Shown: in pieces, positions 34,817 through 43,209 of the stretch | Layout: each line of letters begins with the position of its first letter | How positions within the stretch are numbered: the first letter of the stretch is position 1 | Source: Lachnoclostridium sp. An131 | GTDB taxonomy: Bacteria > Bacillota > Clostridia > Lachnospirales > Lachnospiraceae | Direction of reading: 5' to 3' | Assembly (NCBI RefSeq): GCF_002160825.1 | Contig: NZ_NFLI01000004.1 | Coordinates: 1 to 64,000, forward strand | DNA length: 64,000 bases | The notes under the pieces: generated by a model | Database searches by the model: none | What the model was told of the DNA's origin: nothing | The model's input: only the letters and a program-made list of their open reading frames with translations | Made by a program: the position numbers and the translations under genes

Positions 34817-34853
34817 ACTTACTCAAAAAAATAATATCATGATTTCCAAACCG

Positions 34854-35804
34854 TTACAAGTGCCGTTTGACCGTGTCCAGAATGTTTTCCACCGTCAGCC
34901 CATAGGCCTTCATCAGGTATTCCTGGCTTCCCACCTGGCCAAACTGATTTCTGCTTCCGATCCTGCTAAGCCTTACACCATAGCCTTCCCCGGCTATAAC
35001 TTCCGCCACTGCGCTTCCCAGTCCGTTTGTGATTCCGTGGTTCTCTACAGTAACCACCAGCTTTTTCCCGGGGATCTGCGCTTTCAAAAGCTCTGTATCC
35101 AGCGGCGCTATCGTAAACATATCGATCACTCCCGCATCGATCCCTTCCGCTCTCAGCTGCTCTGCTGCCTCCAGCGCGAGCTTCAGTCCCAGGCCGGCAG
35201 CGACAAGCAGGACGTCCTTTCCTTCCCTCAGCACACAGCCCCTGCCTGTCTCAAAGCTGGATCCCTCTGCATAGATATCCGGCATGCCCTTTCTGGCCGC
35301 CCGGATATAGTGCACTCCCTTTCTGCCCGCAAGCTCCCGAATCAGCCAGCGAAGCTGCACGCCGTCCGCCGGATCATACACCTCAACCGTGGGAATCGCT
35401 CTCATAATCGCGATATCCTCCAGCGTCGTATGGGTCCCGCCGTTCTGGGCGGCGCAGGCGCCCGGATCAGAGCCGTAAATATTGATGGTATTTCCGGCAT
35501 AGGCGCCCTCCAGGAATATCTGATCGCAGGCCCGCCGCACCGCAAAGGGCGCAAAGGTATGGACAAACGGAACACGCCCCCGCATGGACAGGCCAGCCGC
35601 GATCCCCATCATATTTGCCTCCGCAATTCCCACGTTGATAAACTGGGACGGATGGCTGTTTTTCAGCTTGGAAAAGCCGGAAGCTCCGCCCAGATCCGCC
35701 TCCAGGGCAATCACCCGGCCGTCCTCCTTCATCAGCTCGTCCAGGGTTTCCACAAACACCTTCCGCATCTCTGTGCTTCCGTCCTTATCTGCAAGACTCC
35801 ACAT
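34854..35804 (-). CDS. Transketolase, C-terminal (pyrimidine-binding) subunit
   Basis: The 316-residue split-transketolase subunit carries the Pyr domain (VIALEADLGGASGFSKL near residue 31, INVGIAEANMMGIAAGLSMRG near 56, THTFAPF-like FVHTFAPFAVRRA near 81) and the C-terminal transketolase domain. Glu in GIAEANM is the conserved cofactor-activating residue. It pairs with the N-terminal subunit encoded just upstream, with a 20-base overlap. Moving two-carbon units between sugar phosphates would link an allulose or pentose phosphate pool to glycolysis. The start follows GGAGGCGG. Confidence 0.92.
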   Translation of the reverse strand: MWSLADKDGSTEMRKVFVETLDELMKEDGRVIALEADLGGASGFSKLKNSHPSQFINVGIAEANMMGIAAGLSMRGRVPFVHTFAPFAVRRACDQIFLEGAYAGNTINIYGSDPGACAAQNGGTHTTLEDIAIMRAIPTVEVYDPADGVQLRWLIRELAGRKGVHYIRAARKGMPDIYAEGSSFETGRGCVLREGKDVLLVAAGLGLKLALEAAEQLRAEGIDAGVIDMFTIAPLDTELLKAQIPGKKLVVTVENHGITNGLGSAVAEVIAGEGYGVRLSRIGSRNQFGQVGSQEYLMKAYGLTVENILDTVKRHL

Positions 35805-36735
35805 TCTGTCCGCCTCCTTCTTCTACGAATTTTTCCAGCTCTTCTATCACCTCATCCAGTGCCTGCTTCGCCTTTTCGTCGAATTTCGGCGCGTGGCAGT
35901 CATCCTTATCCTCGTAGCAGGGAACCCCCTGTGCCTTCACCGTGTCAAGAAGCACGCAGACCGCAGAATCCTTTACCTTCTTTGCCTGGGTAAGAGCATC
36001 CAGAATGGAGCTCTCCTCTTTTCCATCTGCCTGCAGAACCCGGAAGCCAAAGCTCTCCATCTTTTTCTTCAGGTCAAAGGGGGTGATGATATCCTCCAGC
36101 CTTCCGTCCAGCTGCCGTTTATTGTAATCTATGATCACAATGACCTCATTCAGCCTCTGATGAGCCATAAACTGGAAGGCCTCCCAACACTGGCCCTCGT
36201 TCAGCTCGCCGTCCCCGACGATGAGGTAAACCCTCTGTCCGGAATCGGGAAGCTGCGCGTCTTTCGCGCCGCTCTCATTCTCATGTGCCGCTGCGCTGCT
36301 TTCAGGCTCCGCCGCGTTCTCCAGCTTTTCCAGCCGCAGCGCCATGCCAAGGCCCGCCGCTACCGAGGTTCCCTGTCCAAGGGAGCCGGTCGTCGCATCC
36401 ACGCCCGGCGTCTTCAGGCGGTCCGGATGGGAAGGCAGCCTCGTACCGCCCTCATTCAGCGTATAAAGCCATTCCTTATCGAAAAATCCATGGAGCGCCA
36501 AGGCTGCATAGAGGGAAGGGCCGCTGTGGCCTTTGGACAGCACCACATAGTCCCGCTCCGGCCAGTCCGGATTTTTCGGATCGTATTTCAGCACCTCATT
36601 GTAGAGCACAGACAGAAGCTCCACGATGGACATGGCCCCTCCCAAATGTCCATAGCCTCTCCATTTCAGCATTTTCAGAGTCTCGAGCCGGATCCTGGCG
36701 GAACCGGTCTTCAGTTTCATCTCTTTTTCAGTCAT
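35785..36735 (-). CDS. Transketolase, N-terminal (ThDP-binding) subunit
   Basis: The protein is 316 residues from the ATG at 36735, behind GAGGAGAG. An upstream in-frame extension of 46 codons lies within the kinase gene and is unlikely. ThDP-binding signatures are visible: GHLGGAMSIVELL near residue 29, SKGHSGPSLYAALAL near 68, DATTGSLGQGTSVAAGLGMA near 113, and GDGELNEGQCWEAF with downstream DYN near 175. A low-complexity insertion of about 28 residues (ENAAEPESSAAAHENES region) precedes GDG and is unusual. It forms a heteromeric transketolase with the downstream gene. Confidence 0.92.
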   Translation of the reverse strand: MTEKEMKLKTGSARIRLETLKMLKWRGYGHLGGAMSIVELLSVLYNEVLKYDPKNPDWPERDYVVLSKGHSGPSLYAALALHGFFDKEWLYTLNEGGTRLPSHPDRLKTPGVDATTGSLGQGTSVAAGLGMALRLEKLENAAEPESSAAAHENESGAKDAQLPDSGQRVYLIVGDGELNEGQCWEAFQFMAHQRLNEVIVIIDYNKRQLDGRLEDIITPFDLKKKMESFGFRVLQADGKEESSILDALTQAKKVKDSAVCVLLDTVKAQGVPCYEDKDDCHAPKFDEKAKQALDEVIEELEKFVEEGGGQNVESCR

Positions 36736-36745
36736 GATTCTCTCC

Positions 36746-37708
36746 TCATTTTTCAATCTTTTCCAGCTGTTCAAAGGCATAAAAGGCGGAACCCGCCGTG
36801 CCCGCTCCAGGCTCCCGGCTGGCATGCACAACGTCAAAGTCTCTGCCCGGGCAGGGCTTTCTTGTAAATTCATACACGTAATCCCAGAAGGCTTCCTCCG
36901 GAAAGCCCTCCATCTCTATGACACCGCCGCCCACTACAACCCGGTCAGGATCGAAGATATTGATTTCCGAGGCCATCGGGATCGCCATGGCCTCCAAAAA
37001 CTCCTGCACCGGCCGGTCGCTGCTGTGGTTTTTGAAAATCAGCGGGAACTCCTCCCCCGGCCAGTTTTCCTGCCAGATATCTCTCAGCACATGGCCGGAT
37101 GCGTAGCACTCCGCACATCCTCTGTTTCCGCAGGTGCAGTACCGGTCGCTTAAGTAAAACGGGATATGGCCGAGATCACAGGCTGTTCCATGCTTTCCGC
37201 CCAGGAAATGGTCTTCCAGATATACGCTGTTTCCGATTCCCGTTCCATAGTAGATGCCTATGGTGATCCCTTTTCCCTTCCACCCGTGAACCGCGATCTC
37301 ATACTGCAGAAGATTGTTTGCATCCTTATTGATAAATACAGGAAGCTTCAGACGGTCCTCCAGAAAACGCACAACATTTCTTCCGTCGAAGCCGCCGTTT
37401 TCATTTTGCAGATTCGGACAGTTATACACGACCTCCTTCGCTGCGTCCACGGGAGACGGAAAGCCGATCCCCACTGCCAGGGTACGGTCCTCCAGGCTGT
37501 GGCGTTCCAGAAAGCTGCGGATCTGTTCCTCCAGAAGCTCCACAGCCTCCCCGGGGCCGCAGAGCACCTGGCTTGAGATCTTCTCAAAATGATCCACCTG
37601 TCCATCCCGGCTCACCGCACCGATCCGGAAATTTGTCCCGCCGATATCAATTCCAACCGCTATGCCGCCAGTCCTGCTGCCGGCTCTGTTTTCCCGTTCC
37701 TTATTCAT
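36746..37708 (-). CDS. ROK-family sugar kinase, AlsK-like (allose kinase)
   Basis: The protein is 320 residues from the ATG at 37708, which overlaps the epimerase stop by eight bases. It has the ATP motif GIDIGGTNFRIGAV near residue 20 and the ROK zinc motif CTCGNRGCAECYASG near 190-205. FDPDRVVVGGGVIEMEGFPEEAF near 255-277 closely resembles the matching stretch of E. coli AlsK. That and the AlsE-like neighbour suggest phosphorylation of allose or a related hexose at C6. Substrate identity is inferred, since ROK kinases vary in specificity. Confidence 0.82.
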   Translation of the reverse strand: MNKERENRAGSRTGGIAVGIDIGGTNFRIGAVSRDGQVDHFEKISSQVLCGPGEAVELLEEQIRSFLERHSLEDRTLAVGIGFPSPVDAAKEVVYNCPNLQNENGGFDGRNVVRFLEDRLKLPVFINKDANNLLQYEIAVHGWKGKGITIGIYYGTGIGNSVYLEDHFLGGKHGTACDLGHIPFYLSDRYCTCGNRGCAECYASGHVLRDIWQENWPGEEFPLIFKNHSSDRPVQEFLEAMAIPMASEINIFDPDRVVVGGGVIEMEGFPEEAFWDYVYEFTRKPCPGRDFDVVHASREPGAGTAGSAFYAFEQLEKIEK

Positions 37709-38381
37709 GTATCCATTCCTCATAGTCGGCAAGCATCTTCTTCCAGGCCACGCCCATATCATGATCCTGGCTGAACAGACAGGTCGCGCCCATGATAATG
37801 ATATCCACCCCTGTCTCGCTTACCTTTTTCATCGTGGCCCTGTGACAGCCGCCGTCGATCTGCGTCTCGAAGGTGTACCCCATTCTTTCCCTGAGAGCAT
37901 GCGCCTCCCGGATCTTATCCAGCACAGGCTCTATCAGGCTTTGCTTGGCAAATCCCGGCGTGACGCCCATAAAGGTCAGAAGATCTACCTCCTTCAGGTA
38001 ATACTGCAGGGCAGAAAGGGGAGCCTCCGGTCCGAGAACCACGCCAAATTTCTTTCCCCGTCCCTTTATGTAGGAAATATACTTAAATACATTGCGTCCC
38101 ATCTCCTCCAAGGGCAGCGAGATGATATCAGCGCCCGCGTCACAGACAGCCTCTACGATCTCCATCCCCAGATCCTGAACCATCAGATGGACGTCCAGCG
38201 GCGTCTCTGTAATTTTCCTGAGCTGCCCGATAAACTGGGGCGACAGGCACATATTCCGCGCATAGTGCCAGTCAATCACATCCACATGATAGTAATACGC
38301 ATAAGGATTCAGCCCTTCTATCTGCTCCTGCACATTCATCAAATCCATTGCCATCAGAGAAGGGGCAAATTTCTGTTTCAT
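37701..38381 (-). CDS. D-allulose-6-phosphate 3-epimerase-like protein (AlsE-like)
   Basis: The 226-residue TIM barrel belongs to the ribulose-phosphate 3-epimerase family. Metal ligands are kept: His and Asp in HVDVIDWHYARN near residue 33-44, His in LDVHLMV near 68, and Asp in ETQIDGGCHRAT near 178. The usual MDGxFVPN is changed to IDWHYARN, an unusual departure from both Rpe and AlsE. Next to an AlsK-like kinase and an allose-type transporter, epimerisation of a ketohexose-6-phosphate such as allulose-6-phosphate to fructose-6-phosphate is the best guess. Confidence 0.8.
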   Translation of the reverse strand: MKQKFAPSLMAMDLMNVQEQIEGLNPYAYYYHVDVIDWHYARNMCLSPQFIGQLRKITETPLDVHLMVQDLGMEIVEAVCDAGADIISLPLEEMGRNVFKYISYIKGRGKKFGVVLGPEAPLSALQYYLKEVDLLTFMGVTPGFAKQSLIEPVLDKIREAHALRERMGYTFETQIDGGCHRATMKKVSETGVDIIIMGATCLFSQDHDMGVAWKKMLADYEEWIHE

Positions 38382-38401
38382 CCTTCCAGTCCTCCATTTG
38401 C

Positions 38402-39352
38402 TTATTTTTTCCGTGATACTGCCTGATCAAGGCTTACCGCCGCAATCAGAAGAAGCCCGGTAGCCAGGTTCTGATAGAAGGTCGGCACACTGCACATATT
38501 CAGCCCGTTGCTGATCAGTCCCAGAATCAGGGCTCCTACAATCACATTAGGCACCTTTCCCTTGCCTCCGAAGAAGCTCGTGCCTCCGATGATGGCTGCC
38601 GCTATGGCCTCCGTCTCCGCTCCTGTCGCTGTATTGGGCTCCGCAGCCCCCAGCCTTGCCGCCATTACAGCTCCGCAGATACCGGCGCACAGGCCCGAAA
38701 TCGTATGTACCATCAAAAGATGCTGCTTTACATTGATTCCTGAGAACCAGGCAGCATCCCGGTTGCCTCCCATCACATACAGGTTTCTTCCAAAGGTCAG
38801 CTTCGAGGTGACGAACCAGCACAGCAGCGCCACCACCAGGGCAATGACCACCGCCATCGGGATTCCATTCCACAGGCCTCCGAAAATCTGCGTGAAAGCC
38901 TTCGGCATTCCAAAGGTTGCCTGGGCGTTGGAAATGATCAGGGTCAGGGCCCGGAACACAGACTGCGTGCCCAGGGTGATGATAAAGGGGTGGACGCCGG
39001 TCAGATTGATCAGCGTTCCGTTGATGAAGCCGCAGAGGGCTCCGCCGAGGACTGCTCCCAAAAGGACAGCCAGAAACGGATTCATTCCTCCCTCCACCAT
39101 CAGCTTTGCGGTAATCATTCCTGTAAAAGCTGCTACAGAACCAATGGACAGGTCGATTCCTCCCAGCAGAATCGCAAAGAACTCACCACAGGCCAGCAGC
39201 ATGATCGTCGCGCTCTGAGTGATAATCTGAACGAAATTGCCTGCAGTAGCAAATGATCCCGGGGCAAGAACCGCAAACACACCCCACATTACGATAAAGA
39301 TCGCCAGCGTACCGAATTTTTCCCAGTAGCTTTTAAAACTCCTTGCTTTCAT
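38402..39352 (-). CDS. Sugar ABC transporter permease (RbsC/AlsC family)
   Basis: The 316-residue membrane protein has eight to ten hydrophobic segments. The conserved BPD_transp_2 region is GEFFAILLGGIDLSIGSVAAFTGMI near residue 57-81, with LGAVLGGALCGFINGTLI near 98 and ATGAETEAIAAAIIGGTSFFGGKGKV near 245. It forms the channel of a ribose-type importer with the ATPase gene ending 14 bases upstream and the binding lipoprotein at 40986. Substrate follows the operon context, probably a hexose such as allose. Confidence 0.92.
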   Translation of the reverse strand: MKARSFKSYWEKFGTLAIFIVMWGVFAVLAPGSFATAGNFVQIITQSATIMLLACGEFFAILLGGIDLSIGSVAAFTGMITAKLMVEGGMNPFLAVLLGAVLGGALCGFINGTLINLTGVHPFIITLGTQSVFRALTLIISNAQATFGMPKAFTQIFGGLWNGIPMAVVIALVVALLCWFVTSKLTFGRNLYVMGGNRDAAWFSGINVKQHLLMVHTISGLCAGICGAVMAARLGAAEPNTATGAETEAIAAAIIGGTSFFGGKGKVPNVIVGALILGLISNGLNMCSVPTFYQNLATGLLLIAAVSLDQAVSRKK

Positions 39353-39366
39353 AGCTCCTTACTCCT

Positions 39367-40887
39367 TTACATTGTCGCTGTCTGAAGAATCAGCTCTTCC
39401 GTCACTTCTGATTTATCAAGGATTCCCTTTTTCTGTCCCTGATTCATCACCATGATCCGGTCGCAGATTCCCAGAAGCTCCGGCATTTCTGAAGAGATCA
39501 TGATGACCCCGACTCCCTGCTCCGCCAGACTTCTCATGATTTTGTACATCTCTGTCTTGGTCCCGATGTCGATTCCCTTTGTGGGCTCGTCAAAAATCAG
39601 CAGCCTGGCATCGGCCGCCAGCCATTTGCCTACAATCACCTTCTGCTGGTTGCCTCCGGACAGCTCTGTGATAAGCTGAGAGAGGGACGAGCATTTGATC
39701 TGCATTTTCTCCCGTTCCTGCTCCGCTATTCTTTGGTCCTGCCTGTCGTGTATCATTCCGCGGAAACCGCCCCATCCTGATTTCAGGAGCCGGTTCACCA
39801 GCACCAGATTTTCCTTAATTCCAAAGTTGGGAAAGATTCCCGTCTCCCTTCTGTTCTCCGTAATCATCGCAATCCCGTTTTTTATCGAGGTGTAGGGCGT
39901 TCCGATCCTTACTTCCTTTCCATCCAGCCAGATCCTGCCGCTCTCATAGGATTCTCCCGCAAAGATTGCGTTCATCAGCTCGGTTCTTCCTGCGCCTACC
40001 AGTCCCGCGACTCCGAGAACCTCGCCTTTATACAGTTCAAAGGATACCCCCTGTGTCTTCTTATCTTTTCTTCTGATATCTTCCGCCCGGAAAATGATAT
40101 TTTCCGGCTTATATACGACCTCTTCCTTCCCGAAAAAGGTGCTCTGAAGCTCTCTTCCTACCATCATGGAAATGATCTCCTGCTCCGAATGGATTTCAGA
40201 CATTTCCTTTGTGGCTACTGTTTTTCCGTCCTTTAATATGGTAACTCTGTCGCCAATCTCTCTTAATTCCTTCATTTTGTGGGAGATGTATACGATTCCG
40301 ATTCCCTCCGCCTTCAGCTCCCGTATGATGTTCTGCAGATTTTTTGTCTCCTCCTCCGTCAGGGAAGACGTAGGCTCATCCATCACAAGCAGCTTCGAAT
40401 TTTCCACGAGCGCCTTCGCAATCTCTACCATCTGCTTCTCTGATATGGACAGATCTCCGACCAGCGTATTGACAGGCTTTTTGAGGCCCACCCGCCTGGC
40501 TGCCTCCTCAGCCTGCTTCATATATGCCGCCTTGTCTACGACAGGCAGAAACGAAAGCAGCTTTTTTGTGGGAAGCTTTCCCACAAACATATTTTCTGCA
40601 ATAGACAGCTCGTTTACGACGCTCAGCTCCTGGTAAATGATGCTGATGCCGAGCTCCTTTGATTTTTTCGGGGTCAGCGCCGGGTATTCCTGGCCTCCCA
40701 TGACAATCGTCCCGGCTGTGGGCGTATAGATGCCGCTTAATATCTTCATCAGAGTGGACTTTCCTGCGCCGTTTTCCCCCAGAAGGAGATGTACCTCCCC
40801 TGCCTTCACATCAAAAGAGACCTGATCGAGGGCGACGACTCCCGGAAACTCTTTCCGGATATCTTTCATTTCCACCAATGTTTCCAT
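39367..40887 (-). CDS. Sugar ABC transporter ATP-binding protein (RbsA/AlsA family)
   Basis: The 506-residue protein contains two ABC domains in tandem. The first has Walker A GENGAGKSTLMKI near residue 37, signature LSISEKQMVEIAKAL and Walker B LLVMDEPTSSL. The second has the degenerate Walker A GLVGAGRTELMNAIF near 287 and LSGGNQQKVIVGKWL with LLIFDEPTKGID. This asymmetric arrangement is normal for RbsA/MglA/AlsA proteins. It energises the importer formed by the adjacent permease and lipoprotein genes. Neighbours point to an allose-like substrate. Confidence 0.93.
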   Translation of the reverse strand: METLVEMKDIRKEFPGVVALDQVSFDVKAGEVHLLLGENGAGKSTLMKILSGIYTPTAGTIVMGGQEYPALTPKKSKELGISIIYQELSVVNELSIAENMFVGKLPTKKLLSFLPVVDKAAYMKQAEEAARRVGLKKPVNTLVGDLSISEKQMVEIAKALVENSKLLVMDEPTSSLTEEETKNLQNIIRELKAEGIGIVYISHKMKELREIGDRVTILKDGKTVATKEMSEIHSEQEIISMMVGRELQSTFFGKEEVVYKPENIIFRAEDIRRKDKKTQGVSFELYKGEVLGVAGLVGAGRTELMNAIFAGESYESGRIWLDGKEVRIGTPYTSIKNGIAMITENRRETGIFPNFGIKENLVLVNRLLKSGWGGFRGMIHDRQDQRIAEQEREKMQIKCSSLSQLITELSGGNQQKVIVGKWLAADARLLIFDEPTKGIDIGTKTEMYKIMRSLAEQGVGVIMISSEMPELLGICDRIMVMNQGQKKGILDKSEVTEELILQTATM

Positions 40888-40913
40888 ATTCCACCTCTAT
40901 GTCCTTCTGATTA

Positions 40914-40931
40914 AGAGGGGGCATCCCCTCT
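40914..40931 (-). other. Intercistronic hairpin between binding protein and ABC ATPase genes
   Basis: AGAGGGG (40914-40920) and CCCCTCT (40925-40931) make a perfect 7-bp stem in the transcript, in the 98-base gap after the binding-protein gene. Such hairpins are common there and let the cell make more binding protein than ATPase by partial termination or mRNA protection. Confidence 0.5.
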
Positions 40932-40985
40932 GCCGCCTTAAGAGGCCGGCCTGAGACGCCCCCATTCCTGTACGTTGTGCTCTCT

Positions 40986-42074
40986 TTACTCTGTTCCCAT
41001 AAGCTCGGAAATATTGTCCTGCGTATATACGGTAGCTGGGATCAGCACATCCTCCGGCTGCTCGTCTACAGAGCCATAGTTTCCGCTCTCCAGCGCTGCT
41101 ACAGCCTGCTCTACACAGGAGAAAGCGATTCCGCCCGGATCCTGAACTACTGCGATCAGCTGGCCTGCCGCGATAGCTTCCTGAACCTCTGTATCCGCGT
41201 CAGTGGATACCAGGAAAATATCCTCTCTGCCTGTATTGATCATAGCCTGCAGAACGCCCTTTGCCATCGTGTCATTCGCTGTGAAGATAGCGTCCAGCTC
41301 ATCACCGTATTTGTTGATCATATTGGTCGCTACATCCAGCGCCGTCTGTCTGTCCCAGTCACCCGGCTGTACGTCCAGAACTGTGTAGCCCTCCGCAGCC
41401 TCCAGCGCATCCCTGCAGCCGTCACGCCGAAGCTCTCCCGACGTCGCTCCCGCGATTCCTTCCACGATGCAGACACCTGCTCCGTCCGGGAACTGATTCA
41501 TAATTTCCTGCGCTGCCATCTCGCCTACCGCTACATTGTCGGAGGTCGCATAGCCAACCACATAGCCTCCTGCTTCCGCAAGAGCATCCATGTCGAATTT
41601 CTCATCAATGTTCACGACCGGGATATTTGCCTCGTTCGCCATCACGACACCGGAAATCAGGTTGGTCGGAGTAATCGGAGCCACGCAGAGCGCATCATAC
41701 TTGCCGCTGGTAATCATGTTCTCCATCAGGTTCAGCTGGCCTGTCAGATCCTCCTCGGACTCAGCTCCGAAAATCTCGATGGTCACATTGTCCAGCTGTG
41801 CTACCTGCTCTTCAAGGCCGGACTGCATCAGCTGCCAGTAGGGACTGGACAGTGTCTTAAACAACACGCCTATCGTATAGGTGTCTCCAGTGCTCTCCGC
41901 TTCAGCTGCGGCATCCGCAGTCTCCGTGGTTTCTGTGGTCTCTGTCGTTTCCTCTGCGGCCTCTTCCGTCGCCGCCGGCTCTGTCGTCTCAGTGGTCTGT
42001 CCGCCTCCGGAACCGCACGCAGCCAGTCCCAGAATCATGACCGACGTCATCAGCATTGCTACTACCCTTTTCAT
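40986..42074 (-). CDS. Sugar ABC transporter substrate-binding lipoprotein (RbsB/AlsB family)
   Basis: The 362-residue protein has a lipoprotein signal peptide (KRVVAMLMTSVMILGLAACGSGG; lipid-anchored Cys near residue 20). A Thr/Glu/Ala-rich linker of about 35 residues is followed by a periplasmic-binding-protein-like I domain (TIGVLFKTLSSPYWQLMQSGLEE, VAPITPTNLISGVVMANEANIPVVNIDEKF). It captures a sugar outside the membrane for the ABC importer encoded downstream. The ATG at 42074 follows AGGAGG; an upstream extension of 33 codons has no ribosome site. The strong divergent promoter at 42224-42252 drives it. Confidence 0.93.
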   Translation of the reverse strand: MKRVVAMLMTSVMILGLAACGSGGGQTTETTEPAATEEAAEETTETTETTETADAAAEAESTGDTYTIGVLFKTLSSPYWQLMQSGLEEQVAQLDNVTIEIFGAESEEDLTGQLNLMENMITSGKYDALCVAPITPTNLISGVVMANEANIPVVNIDEKFDMDALAEAGGYVVGYATSDNVAVGEMAAQEIMNQFPDGAGVCIVEGIAGATSGELRRDGCRDALEAAEGYTVLDVQPGDWDRQTALDVATNMINKYGDELDAIFTANDTMAKGVLQAMINTGREDIFLVSTDADTEVQEAIAAGQLIAVVQDPGGIAFSCVEQAVAALESGNYGSVDEQPEDVLIPATVYTQDNISELMGTE

Positions 42075-42200
42075 TTGAATCCTCCTTTTTATAAATAGTG
42101 ATTTATTGCTGAACCGGGAAGACTCCCGGCCTGCTTCCCCCTTTCTGCTTTTTGCCGCATGTCTGCCGCGCATTTTATTGTTTATTATTTTTTATTGCTA

Positions 42201-42215
42201 TTTGTTATCGTTTTA
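42201..42215. promoter_or_regulatory. Operator copy 1 (TTTGTTATCGTTTTA)
   Basis: An exact 15-base copy of the sequence at 42351-42365. It begins about two bases past the predicted start of the leftward sugar-transport operon, where a bound repressor would block initiation. TGTTATCGTTT resembles operators of DeoR-family repressors. Confidence 0.65.
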
Positions 42216-42223
42216 TGTGTTTT

Positions 42224-42252
42224 ACTTTACATCACGTTGTGCGTTTTGTCAA
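42224..42252 (-). promoter_or_regulatory. Promoter of the allose-like transport/catabolism operon
   Basis: On the minus strand TTGACA (complement of 42247-42252), exactly 17 bases, then TAAAGT (complement of 42224-42229). The -35 box is perfect. The predicted start is near 42217, directly before operator copy 1. Confidence 0.75.
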
Positions 42253-42306
42253 TATATATTTATCATTTATTTTTGTTTTTTGTCTTTTTTGTCTATATTT
42301 TCTAAG

Positions 42307-42335
42307 TTGACACCCGATATTCCCCATGTTATGAT
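42307..42335 (+). promoter_or_regulatory. Promoter of deoC (divergent)
   Basis: TTGACA at 42307-42312, a 17-base spacer and TATGAT at 42330-42335 form a nearly perfect housekeeping promoter. The predicted start near 42342 lies just before operator copy 2. Confidence 0.8.
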
Positions 42336-42350
42336 TGTTATATTCAATTG

Positions 42351-42365
42351 TTTGTTATCGTTTTA
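42351..42365. promoter_or_regulatory. Operator copy 2 (TTTGTTATCGTTTTA)
   Basis: Identical to 42201-42215 and 150 bases away in direct orientation. It lies about nine bases past the predicted deoC start point. Two matched copies at two divergent promoters imply control by one repressor, most simply the DeoR encoded at 33953. Confidence 0.65.
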
Positions 42366-42394
42366 CTCTAAAACAAAACAAGGAGGAACCTACC

Positions 42395-43063
42395 ATGTCA
42401 AAACCAACACTTACCCGCGAGGAGCTTGCTTCTTACATTGATCACACACTCTTAAAGCCTGAAGCCTCCCGCTCTCAGATCAAGGCCGTCTGCGACGAGG
42501 CAAAGCAGTATCACTTCGCTTCCGTCTGCGTGAATCCCTGCTGGATTCCCTTTATCGCAGAAGAGCTTAAGGGCTCAGGCGTGACCGCCTGCAGCGTCAT
42601 CGGTTTCCCGCTGGGGGCCACCCTTTCTTCTGTAAAAGCGGAGGAGGCAAAGGCAGCTGTCGCCGCCGGCGCCGGAGAGATCGATATGGTCATCAACGTA
42701 GGCGCAGTAAAAAGCGGAGACTGGGAGCTGGTGCGGGATGATATCGCAGCCGTAAATGCAGCAAAGGGAGACGCAAAGCTGAAGGTGATTATTGAAACCT
42801 GCCTTCTGACAGACGAGGAAAAGGTGCGCGTCTGCGAGATCGCAAAAGAGACCGGCGCGGACTTTGTAAAAACCTCCACCGGCTTTTCTACCGGAGGAGC
42901 CACTGTCCAGGATGTGGCGCTGATGAGGAAAACAGTAGGCCCGGAGATGGGCGTGAAGGCGTCCGGCGGCGTCCGGACGCTGGAAGACGCGCTTGCCATG
43001 ATCGAGGCGGGCGCAAGCCGCCTCGGGGCAAGCGCCGGCGTAAAGATCATCGAGGCGCTGTAG
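42395..43063 (+). CDS. deoC: Deoxyribose-phosphate aldolase
   Basis: The 222-residue class I aldolase cleaves 2-deoxyribose-5-phosphate to acetaldehyde and glyceraldehyde-3-phosphate. The Schiff-base Lys is Lys159 in [27 protein letters not shown] and VIGFPLGA are DeoC signatures. The ATG at 42395 follows AAGGAGG; an upstream in-frame extension is leaderless and unlikely. It stands alone, followed by a 25-bp terminator, and shares a divergent regulatory region with the allose-like operon, so it is probably induced by the same sugar. A paralogue lies at 51441. Confidence 0.95.
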   Translation: MSKPTLTREELASYIDHTLLKPEASRSQIKAVCDEAKQYHFASVCVNPCWIPFIAEELKGSGVTACSVIGFPLGATLSSVKAEEAKAAVAAGAGEIDMVINVGAVKSGDWELVRDDIAAVNAAKGDAKLKVIIETCLLTDEEKVRVCEIAKETGADFVKTSTGFSTGGATVQDVALMRKTVGPEMGVKASGGVRTLEDALAMIEAGASRLGASAGVKIIEAL

Positions 43064-43121
43064 GCCGGATTTCAGAGACCCCCGGCCTGCAATCAGAACT
43101 TTTTCTGAAAGAAAATTTCCT

Positions 43122-43171
43122 GAAAGAAGAAGCCCCCGGGAAGCAGCTGCTTCCCGGGGGCTTCTTCTTTC
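43122..43171. terminator. Perfect 50-base palindromic terminator
   Basis: 43122-43146 and 43147-43171 are exact inverted copies, giving a 25-bp stem with no mandatory loop. The outer part is A/G-rich on one side and T/C-rich on the other, with a GC-rich core, so it can end transcripts of deoC and of convergent minus-strand RNA. Confidence 0.85.
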
Positions 43172-43209
43172 TGCTGTTATGAAATTCTGTATTTAGAAAT
43201 CATTTTCTA

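Noticed and set aside
38508-39218. A 236-codon plus-strand frame
   Set aside because: Antisense shadow of the sugar permease gene, whose membrane profile and family motifs are unambiguous.
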